DNA of 64,000 bases from Rhodopseudomonas rhenobacensis (GTDB lineage: Bacteria > Pseudomonadota > Alphaproteobacteria > Rhizobiales > Xanthobacteraceae): assembly GCF_014203125.1 (NCBI RefSeq), contig NZ_JACHIH010000001.1:62001-126000 (forward strand), in the 5' to 3' direction. The notes beneath the pieces are model-generated. The model had not been told where the DNA came from. It made no database searches and saw only the letters and a list, made by a program, of their open reading frames with translations. Positions 17,623-27,020 of this stretch are shown one piece after another. Position 1 is the first letter of the stretch; each line of letters starts with the position of its first letter. A program made the translations under genes and the position numbers.

Positions 17623-18381
17623 CTAGAACCAGCGCTCGCCGACCAGCACGGTATCACCGGGGCCGAGCGGGGTGCCGAGCGGCACCGCGGCGCGCACCAT
17701 GCCGCGGGCATCGCCATGGGTGAGAATCACCTGGTCGCGACGCGCGCGCGGCGAGAACCCGCCGGCGACAGCGACCGCGCTCTCCACGCTCATGTTCGGC
17801 ACATAAGGATACGCACCGGGGGCGGCGACTTCGCCGAGGATGAAGAACGGCCGATAGGATTCGATCTCCACCGCCACCGAGGGGTCGCGGATGAAGCCGT
17901 TGCGCAGCCGGCCGGTGATCTCGGAGGCCAAGCCCGCAGGCGTGCGGCCGCGCGCGGGCACCGCGCCGATCAGCGGCATGGTGATCGAGCCGCCGGCATC
18001 GATCGCGTAAGTGTTGGTGAGACCTTCCTGGCCGTAGACCACGACGCGCAAGCGATCGCCGGCGTCGAGCCGATAATCCGGATCGTAAGCGGGGGCCGCC
18101 GCCGCGTAGGCGGTCGGCATCGCGGCGTAAGCCTGCCGCGGCGAGGACGCCGCCGATGGCGAGGAGCCGAGCCCCTTGCCCAGCGCGGCCAGCGCACCGC
18201 CACCGGAACTCGCAGGTCCGGTGAACAGCCCGCGTCCGGCGGGGGCCGGCGCCGGGCCATAGGCCATGGCGTCGAGATCGCCGCGCGGCTGCGTCGCCGC
18301 GACCGGACCGGAATTGTGCACGCAGCCGGTCAGACCCAGCGCGGCAACCAGAGCGACCATCGACAATCGAAACGCGCGCAC
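17623..18381 (-). CDS. Polysaccharide export outer-membrane lipoprotein (Wza-like)
   Basis: A 252-residue lipoprotein: lipobox LTGC with Cys20, a low-complexity Ala/Gly/Pro linker (about 30-95), a Poly_export domain (YRLDAGDRLRVVVYGQEGL, about 102-120, to DPSVAVEIESY), and a soluble ligand-binding beta-grasp segment (FFILGEVAAPGAYPY). Such proteins form the export channel for surface polysaccharide. The start is GTG, supported by a GAGGG site. No polymerase or Wzc-like gene is adjacent. Confidence 0.88.
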   Translation of the reverse strand: MRAFRLSMVALVAALGLTGCVHNSGPVAATQPRGDLDAMAYGPAPAPAGRGLFTGPASSGGGALAALGKGLGSSPSAASSPRQAYAAMPTAYAAAAPAYDPDYRLDAGDRLRVVVYGQEGLTNTYAIDAGGSITMPLIGAVPARGRTPAGLASEITGRLRNGFIRDPSVAVEIESYRPFFILGEVAAPGAYPYVPNMSVESAVAVAGGFSPRARRDQVILTHGDARGMVRAAVPLGTPLGPGDTVLVGERWF

Positions 18382-18449
18382 GACCTATCCCTCATCTGAG
18401 ACAGCTCATTCATGCACGGTTAGGGTTAATAAACCGTTTGAAGCGGAGT

Positions 18450-18483
18450 TTGCGCCGTGGCGGCCGCAGCCGCCACGGCGCAA
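18450..18483. terminator. Strong hairpin after msrA
   Basis: A perfect 15-base stem (18450-18464 with 18469-18483) and a 4-base loop lies just past the msrA stop on the minus strand. It lacks a U-run on either strand, so it is either a non-canonical terminator or an mRNA 3'-stabilising hairpin. Confidence 0.55.
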
Positions 18484-18501
18484 GCAGTGATGCGCAACGG
18501 C

Positions 18502-19158
18502 TCAGGCGCTGACGCCGGCGCCGATCGGGCACGACACCCCGGTGCCGCCGAGCCCGCAATAGCCGGCGGGATTCTTCGCCAGATATTGCTGATGATAGTC
18601 CTCGGCGAAGTAGAAGGCGCCGGCCGGCGCGATCTCGGTGGTGATGCCGCCGAGCCCCTTGGCGCCAAGCGCCCGGCCATAAGCAGCCTTCGAAGCCTCG
18701 GCGGCCTTGGCCTGCGCGTCGTCGAAGGTGTAGATCGCCGAGCGATATTGCGTGCCGACATCGTTGCCCTGGCGCATGCCCTGGGTCGGGTTGTGGCTCT
18801 CCCAGAACAGCTTCAACAACGCGTCGTAGCTCAGCTTGGCGGGATCGAACACCACCAGCACCGCTTCGGTGTGGCCGGTGCGGCCGGAGCACACCTCCTC
18901 ATAGGTCGGATTCGGGGTGTGGCCGCCCGCATAGCCGACCGCGGTGACGTAAACGCCGTCGCCGGCTTCCCAGAATTTCCGCTCCGCGCCCCAGAAACAG
19001 CCGAGCCCGAACAGCGCCTGCTGCAGGCCCGCCGGATAAGGCGGCTGCAGCTTGTGGCCGTTGACGAAATGCGTCGATGCGGTCGGCAGCGCCGTGGCGC
19101 GGCCGGGCAACGCCTCGGCGGCACTCGGCAGGGCGGTGGTCTTGCGCATGAAAAACAT
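18502..19158 (-). CDS. msrA: Peptide methionine sulfoxide reductase MsrA
   Basis: Reduces the S-form of methionine sulfoxide in proteins and free Met. The 218-residue protein has catalytic Cys54 in GLGCFWGAE, plus [30 protein letters not shown] and [10 protein letters not shown]-terminal Cys ([13 protein letters not shown]) provides resolving residues. The ATG at 19158 has a GGAGA site upstream. Confidence 0.95.
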   Translation of the reverse strand: MFFMRKTTALPSAAEALPGRATALPTASTHFVNGHKLQPPYPAGLQQALFGLGCFWGAERKFWEAGDGVYVTAVGYAGGHTPNPTYEEVCSGRTGHTEAVLVVFDPAKLSYDALLKLFWESHNPTQGMRQGNDVGTQYRSAIYTFDDAQAKAAEASKAAYGRALGAKGLGGITTEIAPAGAFYFAEDYHQQYLAKNPAGYCGLGGTGVSCPIGAGVSA

Positions 19159-19338
19159 CTGACATCTCCGGCGCGGAGGGAGCGGAGTGGTGGCCGCCCG
19201 GACTGCCGCGCATTGCTGGAAGGCGAAAGCCCGCGGCAAACCTGATCCACTCTTGCCGCGGCGCTCAGCTCAAGATGCGATATAATGTCAGCAAACCCGC
19301 CGCGGCAGGGGCCACACCGGCGGCAAATCGCCCGCGGC

Positions 19339-19656
19339 TCAGTCGCGGGCGTAGCCGATCAGCGGCTTGCGCGGCCGGAACAGCAGCATCAGCAGCAGCC
19401 CCAGCACGCCCAGCACCGCGAAGGTCGGCTGGTTCAGCAATAGCTTCACCACCCCGTTCCACAGCCAGGGCGCCGCGGTTTCCACCATGGTGTGGAAGGC
19501 CTGCTGGCTGGACTGGTGGATGTCGTTCCAGAATTCCCCGAGCCGGGTAAAGCGCAGGCTGTCGTCGGCGACCGAGCGGGCGCCGTCATAGACCAGGAAG
19601 ATGAAGCCGCCGGTCAGCAGCAGCAGACCAACCAGCCGAAAAAACCCGCGGATCAT
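19339..19656 (-). CDS. Small conserved membrane protein
   Basis: A 105-residue protein with an N-terminal membrane segment (about 4-24, GFFRLVGLLLLTGGFIFLVYD) and a C-terminal one (about 75-93), with an amphipathic middle (EFWNDIHQSSQQAFHTMVE). No catalytic motif. It resembles small two-pass proteins found in related genomes, but I cannot give a function. Upstream of msrA on the same strand, about 180 bases away. Confidence 0.75.
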   Translation of the reverse strand: MIRGFFRLVGLLLLTGGFIFLVYDGARSVADDSLRFTRLGEFWNDIHQSSQQAFHTMVETAAPWLWNGVVKLLLNQPTFAVLGVLGLLLMLLFRPRKPLIGYARD

Positions 19657-19783
19657 ACGTCACCTGTCAGCTCTGGCCTGGGCCGGTCCACCGGGAATAC
19701 CGGGCGAGTCGGCAAAATTCAACCTCGTCAGCAACTTATCGCGCCCGACCGGCGCGGTTCCGAACCATCCCGCGGCGAGGCCG

Positions 19784-19812
19784 TTGACGCTGCAGGGCAG
19801 GGCCTCTATAAG
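19784..19812 (+). promoter_or_regulatory. Sigma-70-type promoter for rpsT
   Basis: TTGACG (19784-19789), a 17-base spacer, then TATAAG (19807-19812). This is close to the vegetative consensus. It gives a leader of about 155 bases before the rpsT ATG, long enough for translational feedback by S20. Motif seen; use inferred. Confidence 0.65.
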
Positions 19813-19976
19813 ACCGGCACTGGCGGTGGGGGCGATCCTGCCGCCGCTGTTCTTTGAGCGGTGCCGACGTTTCAGCATGCCTGCTTCCGGAATAGCATTT
19901 CAGGAAAACCCGGATACACATCAGCGTCGGTCGTGACGCCCGGTCACGCGCTGGCCGCTGAAGGATTTGAAACACC

Positions 19977-20243
19977 ATGGCCAATACAACCTCCGCCAAG
20001 AAGGCGACCCGCAAGATCGCCCGCCGCACCATCGTCAACAAGTCGCGGCGCACGCAGATGCGCGGCGCGGTTCGCACCGTCGAGGAAGCGATCGCGAGCG
20101 GCGACCGCGAAGCGGCGCTGAAGGCGATGATCCGCGCCGAGCCCGAATTGATGCAGGCCGCTCAACGCAACATCGTTCATAAGAACACTGCAAGTCGTAA
20201 GGTGTCGCGGCTGTCTCATCAGATCGCGAAACTCGCGAAGTGA
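19977..20243 (+). CDS. rpsT: 30S ribosomal protein S20
   Basis: An 88-residue, Lys/Arg-rich ribosomal protein that binds 16S rRNA in the 30S subunit. The typical start [17 protein letters not shown] and end [18 protein letters not shown] match the family. It is a single-gene unit with its own promoter and a strong terminator. rpsT upstream of dnaA is a common arrangement in this group. Confidence 0.98.
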   Translation: MANTTSAKKATRKIARRTIVNKSRRTQMRGAVRTVEEAIASGDREAALKAMIRAEPELMQAAQRNIVHKNTASRKVSRLSHQIAKLAK

Positions 20244-20269
20244 ATTGACGACAAATAAGCGACCAACAA

Positions 20270-20294
20270 GCCCGGCATTGCCGGGCTTTTTTTT
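20270..20294 (+). terminator. Intrinsic terminator of rpsT
   Basis: GCCCGGC-ATT-GCCGGGC followed by an uninterrupted run of eight T, 26 bases after the rpsT stop. A textbook factor-independent terminator. Confidence 0.93.
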
Positions 20295-21443
20295 GCTCTG
20301 TTGCGATTGCCCAGAAGTCGATGCGCGGTGTTTCAATCCGGGTCGTGCATCATTTTGCACTGGTAGTTTTACTCGCCGACTCGTATCCGCACGAGTAAAA
20401 AAACCCCTGCTGTATCAGCTTAAAACACATTTTGCCTGACTCCGCGCATTTTGAAAAATGCAAGCGCGTCGCGTCACGGCCGATCGCGCGCGACGGGAGT
20501 TACCCTGTTTCGGCGCACAGGAAAAAACGCGCGGCGATAATCACTTATCGGCATAGCGCGGAGCAGCGCTTTGAAAAAGCGATCGCGCTCGGCTCGAAGG
20601 TAAACGATTTATGAATTTATTTTGGGCACGCCGGCGCCGGCGGAAATCTGAGCGCAGTTCGATTCAGCGCGCAGATTCAAAACCTTGTCTCAAAGCTTAA
20701 AATTCAACGAAGATTTTCGCAGCGGCCAAGCTGTTTTTGGCGGCGCGTAGCAACAATCAATTCCGTTGCGGGAAACCGGACGTCGTGTATTTCTTAACTC
20801 GTTCGCGACGCCCACGGCTCTTCAGATCAGCGCGGTTTGAGAACCTGGGGCGGACACGCAGATCGGCGGCGGTATGCGCGTTAGCGACGCTTTCCAAGCG
20901 AAGGACGGATCGCAACTCATAGCAATGTGAGGATGGTTGACCTATGCCGAAATTCTCGAACGAGGTGTTCGCTTTCGAACAGTTCGCAACAGGGAAAGAC
21001 GCAGTGGCCCACCGCAGCCGGCCCCGCCGAAAGCGTAAGGACGGGAGCGCTTCGCTCCCGAACGAAGGTGGTCCGTCGCGGGCTTGAATATTGAGTTGGT
21101 GAGACGACAGCTTGCCGCGCGGTGCGCGGCGAGAGGGGGAGGCTTTATGCGCAACGAACTGACGGCTTCATTTGATCAAGGCTCATTGACCCACCCGCAT
21201 TCCTTGACGGCTGCGATTTTCTTCGACGACGCGCATTGCGCACGCCCCCCCACCTGCCCGGGTAGACCGCTCGCTCTGTTCTGACCCCAGCGAGTCATCC
21301 TTCGACGATCAAACCCGCCAGCGGCGCTTCGCCGCGCGGTTGATCTTTGCCGAAGGCGCTCTTGGCGCGCGGCGACAGCCGCCTTGCGGTTGGCCCGCGC
21401 CATCATCCCGGAACATTCCTCTATCTGAAAAGTCGCCTATCAA
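20295..21443. other. Long rpsT-dnaA intergenic region, AT-richer than its surroundings; possible replication-control region
   Basis: About 1.15 kb without a convincing long gene. The first 450 bases are visibly AT-richer than the rest of the window and carry A/T tracts and short inverted repeats. TTTTGCACT (20354-20362) is one mismatch from the relaxed DnaA box TTWTNCACA, but I see no exact TTATCCACA and no TTAA-N7-TTAA CtrA site. The dnaA promoter must lie here. In many alphaproteobacteria the true origin is near hemE rather than dnaA, so an origin here is only a possibility. Confidence 0.5.
20944..21087 (+). CDS. Possible small basic protein (47 residues)
   Basis: An ATG-started reading frame of 47 codons with a TGAGGATGG sequence about 10 bases upstream that could act as a ribosome site. 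The product begins MPKFSNEVFAFEQF and then becomes strongly basic (HRSRPRRKRK). It matches no family I know. The region is otherwise non-coding, so it may be chance, but the Shine-Dalgarno-like sequence makes it worth listing. Confidence 0.3.
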   Translation: MPKFSNEVFAFEQFATGKDAVAHRSRPRRKRKDGSASLPNEGGPSRA

Positions 21444-22865
21444 ATGACAAACATCGAACAGGATCGCTGGTCACGGGTTAAGGGCCGCTTGCGCTCGAGT
21501 GTCGGTGAAGACGTGTATTCCAGCTGGTTCGCCCGGATGGATCTGGAGAGCGTGCAGTCCGAAAGCGTGCACCTCTCGGTCCCGACGCGGTTTCTCAAGA
21601 GCTGGATCCAGACGCATTATTCCGATCGCGTGCTGAGCTGCTGGCAGGCCGAGATGCCGCAGGTGCATCGCGTCGACCTTACCGTGCGCACCGCGATGCG
21701 TTGTGCCTCGCCCGCCAAGGACGCGCCGGTCGCCGCCGAGCCGCGCCGCGACGACGGCCGTGCGGCGCCCGAGCTGCGCGCCACCGCGATCGCGCCGGTG
21801 TCGGCCACCCACGAGGCGCTCGGCGGCTCGCCGCTCGACCCGCGGCTGACCTTCGGCAGCTTCGTGATCGGCCGCTCCAACACGCTGGCGCATGCCGCAG
21901 CAAGGCAGGTCGCCGAAGGCCGCCGCGGCGATCCGGTGATGTTCAACCCGCTGTACATTCATTCCGGCGTCGGCCTCGGCAAAACCCATCTGCTGCAGGC
22001 GGTGACCTGGGCCGGCAATTCCGGCACCGAACGCAAGGTGCTGTATCTCACCGCCGAGAAGTTCATGTACGGCTTCGTCGCCGCGCTGAAATCGCAGACC
22101 GCGCTCGCCTTCAAGGAAGCGCTGCGCGGCATCGACGTGCTGGTGATCGACGATCTGCAGTTCCTGCAGGGCAAGACCACCCAGGCCGAGTTCTGCCACA
22201 CCCTGAACGCGCTGATCGACGCCGGACGCCAGGTGGTGATCGCCGCCGACCGGCCGCCGTCGGATCTGGAGAGCCTCGACGAGCGCGTGCGCTCGCGGCT
22301 CGCCGGCGGTTTGGTGGTCGAGATGGCCTCGCTCGGCGAGGACCTGCGGCTCGGCATCCTCAAGTCACGCGTCACCGCGGCGCGCGCGCATCATGCGAGC
22401 TTCGACGTGCCGCTGCCGGTGTTGGAATATCTCGCCCGCACCATCACCCATAACGGCCGCGACCTCGAAGGCGCGATCAATCGCCTGTTGGCGCATTCCA
22501 AGCTGAACGCCCAGCCGGTGACGCTGGAAATGGCCGAGCGCGAAATCCGCGACCTGGTGCGGCCCCAGGAGCCGAAGCGGATCAAGATCGAAGACATCCA
22601 GCGCGTGGTGGCGCGGCAGTACAATGTCAGCCGCTCTGACCTGTTATCGTCGCGCCGCACCGCCAATGTGGTGCGGCCGCGCCAGGTGGCGATGTATCTG
22701 GCGAAGACGCTGACGCTGCGCTCGCTGCCGGAAATCGGACGACGGTTCGGCGGCCGCGACCACACCACGGTGCTGCACGCGGTCCGCAAGATCGAAGGCC
22801 TGGTGGCCAAGGATACGGCGCTGTCCGACGAAGTCGAACTGCTGAAGCGCCAGTTGCAGGAATAG
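21444..22865 (+). CDS. dnaA: Chromosomal replication initiator protein DnaA
   Basis: The ATP-dependent initiator that melts the origin and loads helicase. The 473-residue protein has N-terminal domain I (about 1-85), a short linker, AAA+ domain III with Walker [10 protein letters not shown] (about 174-182) and Walker [11 protein letters not shown], and DNA-binding domain IV with [17 protein letters not shown] and the signature [13 protein letters not shown]. The start at 21444 lacks an obvious Shine-Dalgarno. Confidence 0.98.
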   Translation: MTNIEQDRWSRVKGRLRSSVGEDVYSSWFARMDLESVQSESVHLSVPTRFLKSWIQTHYSDRVLSCWQAEMPQVHRVDLTVRTAMRCASPAKDAPVAAEPRRDDGRAAPELRATAIAPVSATHEALGGSPLDPRLTFGSFVIGRSNTLAHAAARQVAEGRRGDPVMFNPLYIHSGVGLGKTHLLQAVTWAGNSGTERKVLYLTAEKFMYGFVAALKSQTALAFKEALRGIDVLVIDDLQFLQGKTTQAEFCHTLNALIDAGRQVVIAADRPPSDLESLDERVRSRLAGGLVVEMASLGEDLRLGILKSRVTAARAHHASFDVPLPVLEYLARTITHNGRDLEGAINRLLAHSKLNAQPVTLEMAEREIRDLVRPQEPKRIKIEDIQRVVARQYNVSRSDLLSSRRTANVVRPRQVAMYLAKTLTLRSLPEIGRRFGGRDHTTVLHAVRKIEGLVAKDTALSDEVELLKRQLQE

Positions 22866-23194
22866 CCGTCGCGCGAGGCTCGCCGCGCCGGCGGCTTTGC
22901 CGACCATCGTTGCGACAGGGCGGTCGAACCGGGGTCGGCTCGACCGCCCTGTCGGTTTCGAGCCGCGGCGGGCGCGGCCTGCGCCCGCCCCGAGCGGCAA
23001 AACGTGGGGACCCCCGCCTCCACACTCTTGCACTTGTCGCGCAACCACGTCACCTTGCGGTCCCCCGCGGGCGCGAGCGAAATCCCTTTGCTTGGCGGCT
23101 TCGGGCGTCAATCGCTGCGGCCCCCTCCTGGGCGGTCGGGCTTTCCATCACATGTTCCCAACATGCTGTGGATTTGGATCGGGCGGGTTTTGCA
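22866..23194 (+). other. dnaA-dnaN intergenic region with strong hairpin
   Basis: 329 bases without a gene. It holds a perfect 15-base stem (CGACAGGGCGGTCGA at 22913-22927 with its complement at 22940-22954). No T-run follows, so it may attenuate rather than stop transcription into dnaN. A weak DnaA-box-like TGTGGATTT (23167-23175) lies 19 bases before the dnaN ATG. Confidence 0.55.
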
Positions 23195-24313
23195 ATGAAG
23201 GTCACCGTCGAACGCGCGCAACTCTTGAAATCGCTGGGCCACGTCCATCGCGTGGTCGAGCGGCGCAACACGATTCCGATTCTCGGCAACGTGCTGCTGC
23301 GCGCCGAAAAGGGCCGGCTGTCGCTGAAGGCGACCGACCTCGACCTCGAGGTGACCGAGACGCTGCCGGCGGAGACCGCCACCGGCGGCTCCACCACGGT
23401 GCCGGCGCACATGTTCTACGACATCGTCCGCAAATTGCCGGACGGCTCGCAGATCGTGCTGGAAAGCGACGGCGAACGCGCCGTGCTGGCGATCCGCGCC
23501 GGCCGCTCCCGCTTCACGCTGCAGACGCTGCCGGAAAACGACTTCCCCGACCTCGCCGCCGGCGAGATGACGCATTCCTTCACGCTCACCGCCGCCGACG
23601 TCAAACGGCTGATCGATCGCACCCAGTTCGCGATCTCGACCGAGGAAACCCGCTACTACCTCAACGGCATCTATCTGCACAGCGCCGGCAGCGCCGCGGC
23701 TTCGACGCTGCGCGCGGTCGCCACCGACGGCCATCGCTTGGCGCAGGTCGATCTGCCGCTGCCGTCGGGCGCGGCCGGAATGCCCGGGGTGATCGTGCCG
23801 CGCAAGACGGTGGGCGAAGTGCAGCGCCTGATCGAGGACACCGAGGCCTCGGTCGGCATCGAATTATCGGTCGGCAAGATCCGCTTCACGCTCGGCGACG
23901 TGGTGCTGACTTCGAAGCTGATCGACGGCACCTTCCCGGATTACGGCCGGGTGATCCCGCAGAACAACGACAAGGAACTGGTCGTCGACAAGAGGGATTT
24001 CGAGGCCGCGGTGGACCGGGTCTCGACGATTTCCTCGGAGCGCGGCCGCGCGGTGAAGCTGGCATTGAGTGCCGGCAAGCTGGTGCTGTCGGTGACCAAT
24101 CCGGATTCCGGCAGCGCCACCGAAGAGCTCGAGGTCGAGTATGCCTCCGACGCGCTCGATATCGGCTTCAACTCGCGCTACCTGTTGGACATCGCCGCCC
24201 AGATCGAAGGCGAAGTCGCGGTGCTGAAGCTCGCCGATCCCGGCTCGCCGACGCTGGTGCAGGACCGCGACGCCAAGGGCGCGCTCTACGTGCTGATGCC
24301 GATGCGGGTGTAA
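23195..24313 (+). CDS. dnaN: DNA polymerase III subunit beta (sliding clamp)
   Basis: The ring-shaped processivity clamp of the replisome, 372 residues, as usual for the family. The N-terminus MKVTVERAQLLKSLGHVHRVVERRNTIPILGNVLL and C-terminus ALYVLMPMRV are characteristic, as are YYLNGIYLH and the ATDGHRLA segment. It follows dnaA and precedes recF. Confidence 0.97.
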   Translation: MKVTVERAQLLKSLGHVHRVVERRNTIPILGNVLLRAEKGRLSLKATDLDLEVTETLPAETATGGSTTVPAHMFYDIVRKLPDGSQIVLESDGERAVLAIRAGRSRFTLQTLPENDFPDLAAGEMTHSFTLTAADVKRLIDRTQFAISTEETRYYLNGIYLHSAGSAAASTLRAVATDGHRLAQVDLPLPSGAAGMPGVIVPRKTVGEVQRLIEDTEASVGIELSVGKIRFTLGDVVLTSKLIDGTFPDYGRVIPQNNDKELVVDKRDFEAAVDRVSTISSERGRAVKLALSAGKLVLSVTNPDSGSATEELEVEYASDALDIGFNSRYLLDIAAQIEGEVAVLKLADPGSPTLVQDRDAKGALYVLMPMRV

Positions 24314-24332
24314 GCCTGCCATACAATGGGCG

Positions 24333-24432
24333 GTCATCGCCCGGCTTGACCGGGCGACTCGGTATTGCAGAGCGTTTCGCTCCGGCACTGTCGCTCTGCA
24401 ATACTGGGCCCTCCGCTGTCGCGGAGGGTGAC
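24333..24432. repeat. Palindromic repeat, GTCATCGCCCGG family, copy 1
   Basis: About 100 bases between dnaN and recF. It contains nested inverted pairs: CGCCCGGCTTGACCGGGCG, and TATTGCAGAGCG facing CGCTCTGCAATA. A near-identical copy lies at 48618-48718. It could form a multi-stem RNA in the dnaN-recF transcript. Confidence 0.85.
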
Positions 24433-24487
24433 AGCAGAAATTGCCGCGGCTCATTGCGACGACTTTGACAAAGTCCAAGACCTGCCA

Positions 24488-25627
24488 ATGACCGTCTCCC
24501 GCATCCATCGCCTGACGCTGACGCATTTCCGCAATTATCGCGCGGCGAGCGTGACCGTGCGCGGCGACGTCGTGGTGCTGGTCGGGCCGAACGGCGCCGG
24601 CAAGACCAATTGCCTGGAGGCGATCTCGCTATTGTCGCCCGGCCGGGGCTTGCGCCGCGCCACGCTCGACGACATCGCCGACAATCAGGGCGACGGCTCC
24701 TGGGCGGTGTCGGCCGAGGTCGAAGGCGCGCTCGGCCTCGCCACGCTCGGCACCGGCATCGATCCGCGCACCGAGGCCGCCGCGACCACACGGCGCTGCC
24801 GGATCGACCGCGAGAATGTCGGCTCGGCGGCGGCGTTCGGCGATCATCTGCGCATGGTGTGGCTGACGCCGGCGATGGACGGGCTGTTCTTAGGCGCCGC
24901 CTCGGAGCGGCGGCGGTTCTTCGACCGGCTGGTGCTGGCGATCGACAGCGAGCATTCCTCGCGGGTCGCCGCGCTCGACCGCAGCCTGCGCTCGCGCAAC
25001 CGGGTGCTGGAGCAGCGCAGCGCCGACACGCATTGGCTCGACGCGATCGAGCGCGAAACCGCCGAACTCGCGGTCGCGGTGGCGGCGATGCGCGGCGAGA
25101 CGGTGACGCGGCTTGCCGCAGCCCTGGCGCAACGCAGTACCGACTCGGCGTTTCCGTCGGCAACGATCGCGCTCGACGGCTGGATGGAGAACGCGCTTCG
25201 TTCCGAACCGGCCACCGCGGTGGAGGACCGCTATCGCACCGCGCTGCGCGACAACCGCGCGCGCGACGCCGCCGCCGGCCGCACCTTGGACGGTCCGCAT
25301 CTCACCGACCTGCGGGTGATCTACACGCCGAAGAACATGCCGGCGCGCGACGCCTCCACCGGCGAACAGAAGGCGCTGCTGATCGGCCTGGTGCTGGCGC
25401 ATGCTTATCTGGTCGCCGAGATGACCGGCATCACGCCGCTCCTGCTACTCGACGAGGTGGTGGCGCATCTCGATCCGTCGCGCCGCCGCGCGCTGTTCGG
25501 CGAATTGGCGCGACTCGGCGCCCAGGTCTGGATGACCGGCGCCGACCCCGCGGCGTTCGTCGATCTCGGCGAAGGCGGCGAAGTGTTCGAGGTCGATAAC
25601 GGCCGCATCGCGCCGCGCGGCGGTTAG
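24488..25627 (+). CDS. recF: DNA replication and repair protein RecF
   Basis: An SMC-like ATPase that helps load RecA at gaps. The 379-residue protein has Walker A VGPNGAGKTN (about 32-41), the ABC signature STGEQKALLIGLVLAHA, and Walker B LLLLDEVVAHLD. The ATG at 24488 (MTVSRIHRLTLTHFRNY) matches the family N-terminus; a longer frame would run back into the repeat. Confidence 0.96.
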   Translation: MTVSRIHRLTLTHFRNYRAASVTVRGDVVVLVGPNGAGKTNCLEAISLLSPGRGLRRATLDDIADNQGDGSWAVSAEVEGALGLATLGTGIDPRTEAAATTRRCRIDRENVGSAAAFGDHLRMVWLTPAMDGLFLGAASERRRFFDRLVLAIDSEHSSRVAALDRSLRSRNRVLEQRSADTHWLDAIERETAELAVAVAAMRGETVTRLAAALAQRSTDSAFPSATIALDGWMENALRSEPATAVEDRYRTALRDNRARDAAAGRTLDGPHLTDLRVIYTPKNMPARDASTGEQKALLIGLVLAHAYLVAEMTGITPLLLLDEVVAHLDPSRRRALFGELARLGAQVWMTGADPAAFVDLGEGGEVFEVDNGRIAPRGG

Positions 25628-25826
25628 CACATCGTTCCGATCGCCCGATCCTGCTACTTCGACCGCGGCGGACCGACGCTGACGCCAAGCGCTACCTGAT
25701 ACCATTGATAGCAGCGATGCATGACAAAATGTCGCGACGGCGATGCCGCGGCATTTACAATGTCTTCACCATGTTGAGCGAACCATGCGGCAGCCGTTTT
25801 GGCCCCCGTGATGATGGACGCTTCCG

Positions 25827-27020
25827 ATGTACATCGCCGCCTCGAACAGCAGCGCCGGCAACGGCTCCATCCAAAACCACGCGGCGGACCAGCCGGCGCG
25901 GCAGATAGCCGGCAGCGGCGCGTCGGACGGCCAGGCCAACGACACAGCCTCGTCGAAAGCCGCGGGCAACCCGGCGACCAGGATCGAAATCTCGAGCTAT
26001 TCCCGCCGCTTATTGGCACGCGCCAGCGCCGAGCAAGCCGTCGTGGCGCAGCTGTTGGCGCAGATCAACGCGCTGCGGCACGGCACGTCGTCGGTCGGCG
26101 CCCCGAGCGGCCCCGGCGACTACGCCACGATCAGCACCGGGTCCGGCGACGACGTCATCGAAGCCGCGCGCTACGCGACCATCAACGCCGGCGACGGCAA
26201 CAACAAGACCTCAACCTACGACTATGCCACGATCAGTACCGGGGCAGGCAACGACGCGATCGACAGCTACGGCTACGCCACCATCGACGCCGGTGGCGGC
26301 GACAACAGAGTCAGCACCTACGATCATTCCACCGTCGCGACCGGCGCCGGCAACGACGTCGTCGACACCTATGGCTGGTCAACCGTGGATGCCGGCGACG
26401 GCAACAACACGGTCAGCACCTACAACCATTCCACCGTCGCGACCGGCGCCGGCGACGACGTCATCAACACCTATGGCTGGTCCACCGTGAACGCCGGCGG
26501 CGGCAACAACACGGTCAGCACCTACAACCATTCCACCGTTGCGACCGGCGCCGGCGACGACGTTATCAGCACCTATGGCTGGTCCACCGTGAACGCCGGC
26601 GGCGGCAACAACACGGTCAGCACCTACAACCATTCCACCGTCGCCACCGGATCCGGCAACGACGTCATCAGCACCTACGACCACTCCACCATCGACGCCG
26701 GCGCCGGCAACGACGTCATCACCGCCGGCGGCTATTCCACCATCACCGGCGGCCGTGGCGACGATTTGATCAAGATCGACGGATGGGCCGCCACCGTGGC
26801 GTTCGGCCAGGGCGACGGCTACGACACGATTCGCTCCAGCAGCGACCTGACACTGGCAATCAGCGGCTATTCGCAATCCGACGTCACCGTGACGCGCAAG
26901 GACGGCACCGCGGTGATCAGTTTCAAGGGTTCCGAGGATTCGATCGTGCTCGATCTCGCCGGCAATGGCTTGGCGAAGCTGAGCTTTGCCGACCATTCGA
27001 CGCTGAACGTCAGGGTATAA
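25827..27020 (+). CDS. RTX-like protein with thirteen 17-residue beta-roll repeats
   Basis: A 397-residue acidic protein. Residues 1-98 are a Ser/Ala-rich, non-repetitive head without a clear signal peptide. Residues 99-319 are thirteen contiguous 17-residue repeats of pattern [YHW][AS]T[IV]..G.G[ND][ND]...[ST].[YG][GDN], alternating between HSTVATGAGDDVISTYG and WSTVNAGGGNNTVSTYN types. The GxG[ND][ND] core resembles RTX calcium-binding turns, though the period is 17 rather than 9. Residues 320-397 (FGQGDGYDTI, VTVTRKDGTAVISF, LSFADHSTL) match the C-terminal domain of haemolysin-type calcium-binding proteins. No type I secretion gene is nearby. Likely secreted or surface; function unknown. 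Confidence 0.82.
   Translation: MYIAASNSSAGNGSIQNHAADQPARQIAGSGASDGQANDTASSKAAGNPATRIEISSYSRRLLARASAEQAVVAQLLAQINALRHGTSSVGAPSGPGDYATISTGSGDDVIEAARYATINAGDGNNKTSTYDYATISTGAGNDAIDSYGYATIDAGGGDNRVSTYDHSTVATGAGNDVVDTYGWSTVDAGDGNNTVSTYNHSTVATGAGDDVINTYGWSTVNAGGGNNTVSTYNHSTVATGAGDDVISTYGWSTVNAGGGNNTVSTYNHSTVATGSGNDVISTYDHSTIDAGAGNDVITAGGYSTITGGRGDDLIKIDGWAATVAFGQGDGYDTIRSSSDLTLAISGYSQSDVTVTRKDGTAVISFKGSEDSIVLDLAGNGLAKLSFADHSTLNVRV
26121..26783 (+). repeat. Tandem 51-base repeats inside the RTX-like gene
   Basis: Thirteen in-frame 51-base units. Units 5-11 are nearly identical at DNA level in alternating pairs of 102 bases, indicating recent duplication. Such arrays can expand or contract by recombination, so strains may differ in repeat number. 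Confidence 0.88.

Noticed and set aside
23167-23175. TGTGGATTT as a DnaA box before dnaN
   Set aside because: Two mismatches from the consensus and single; not enough to call a DnaA site.
26121-26783. Tandem repeats that could suggest a CRISPR array
   Set aside because: Units are contiguous, in frame, lack unique spacers and encode a regular protein repeat.
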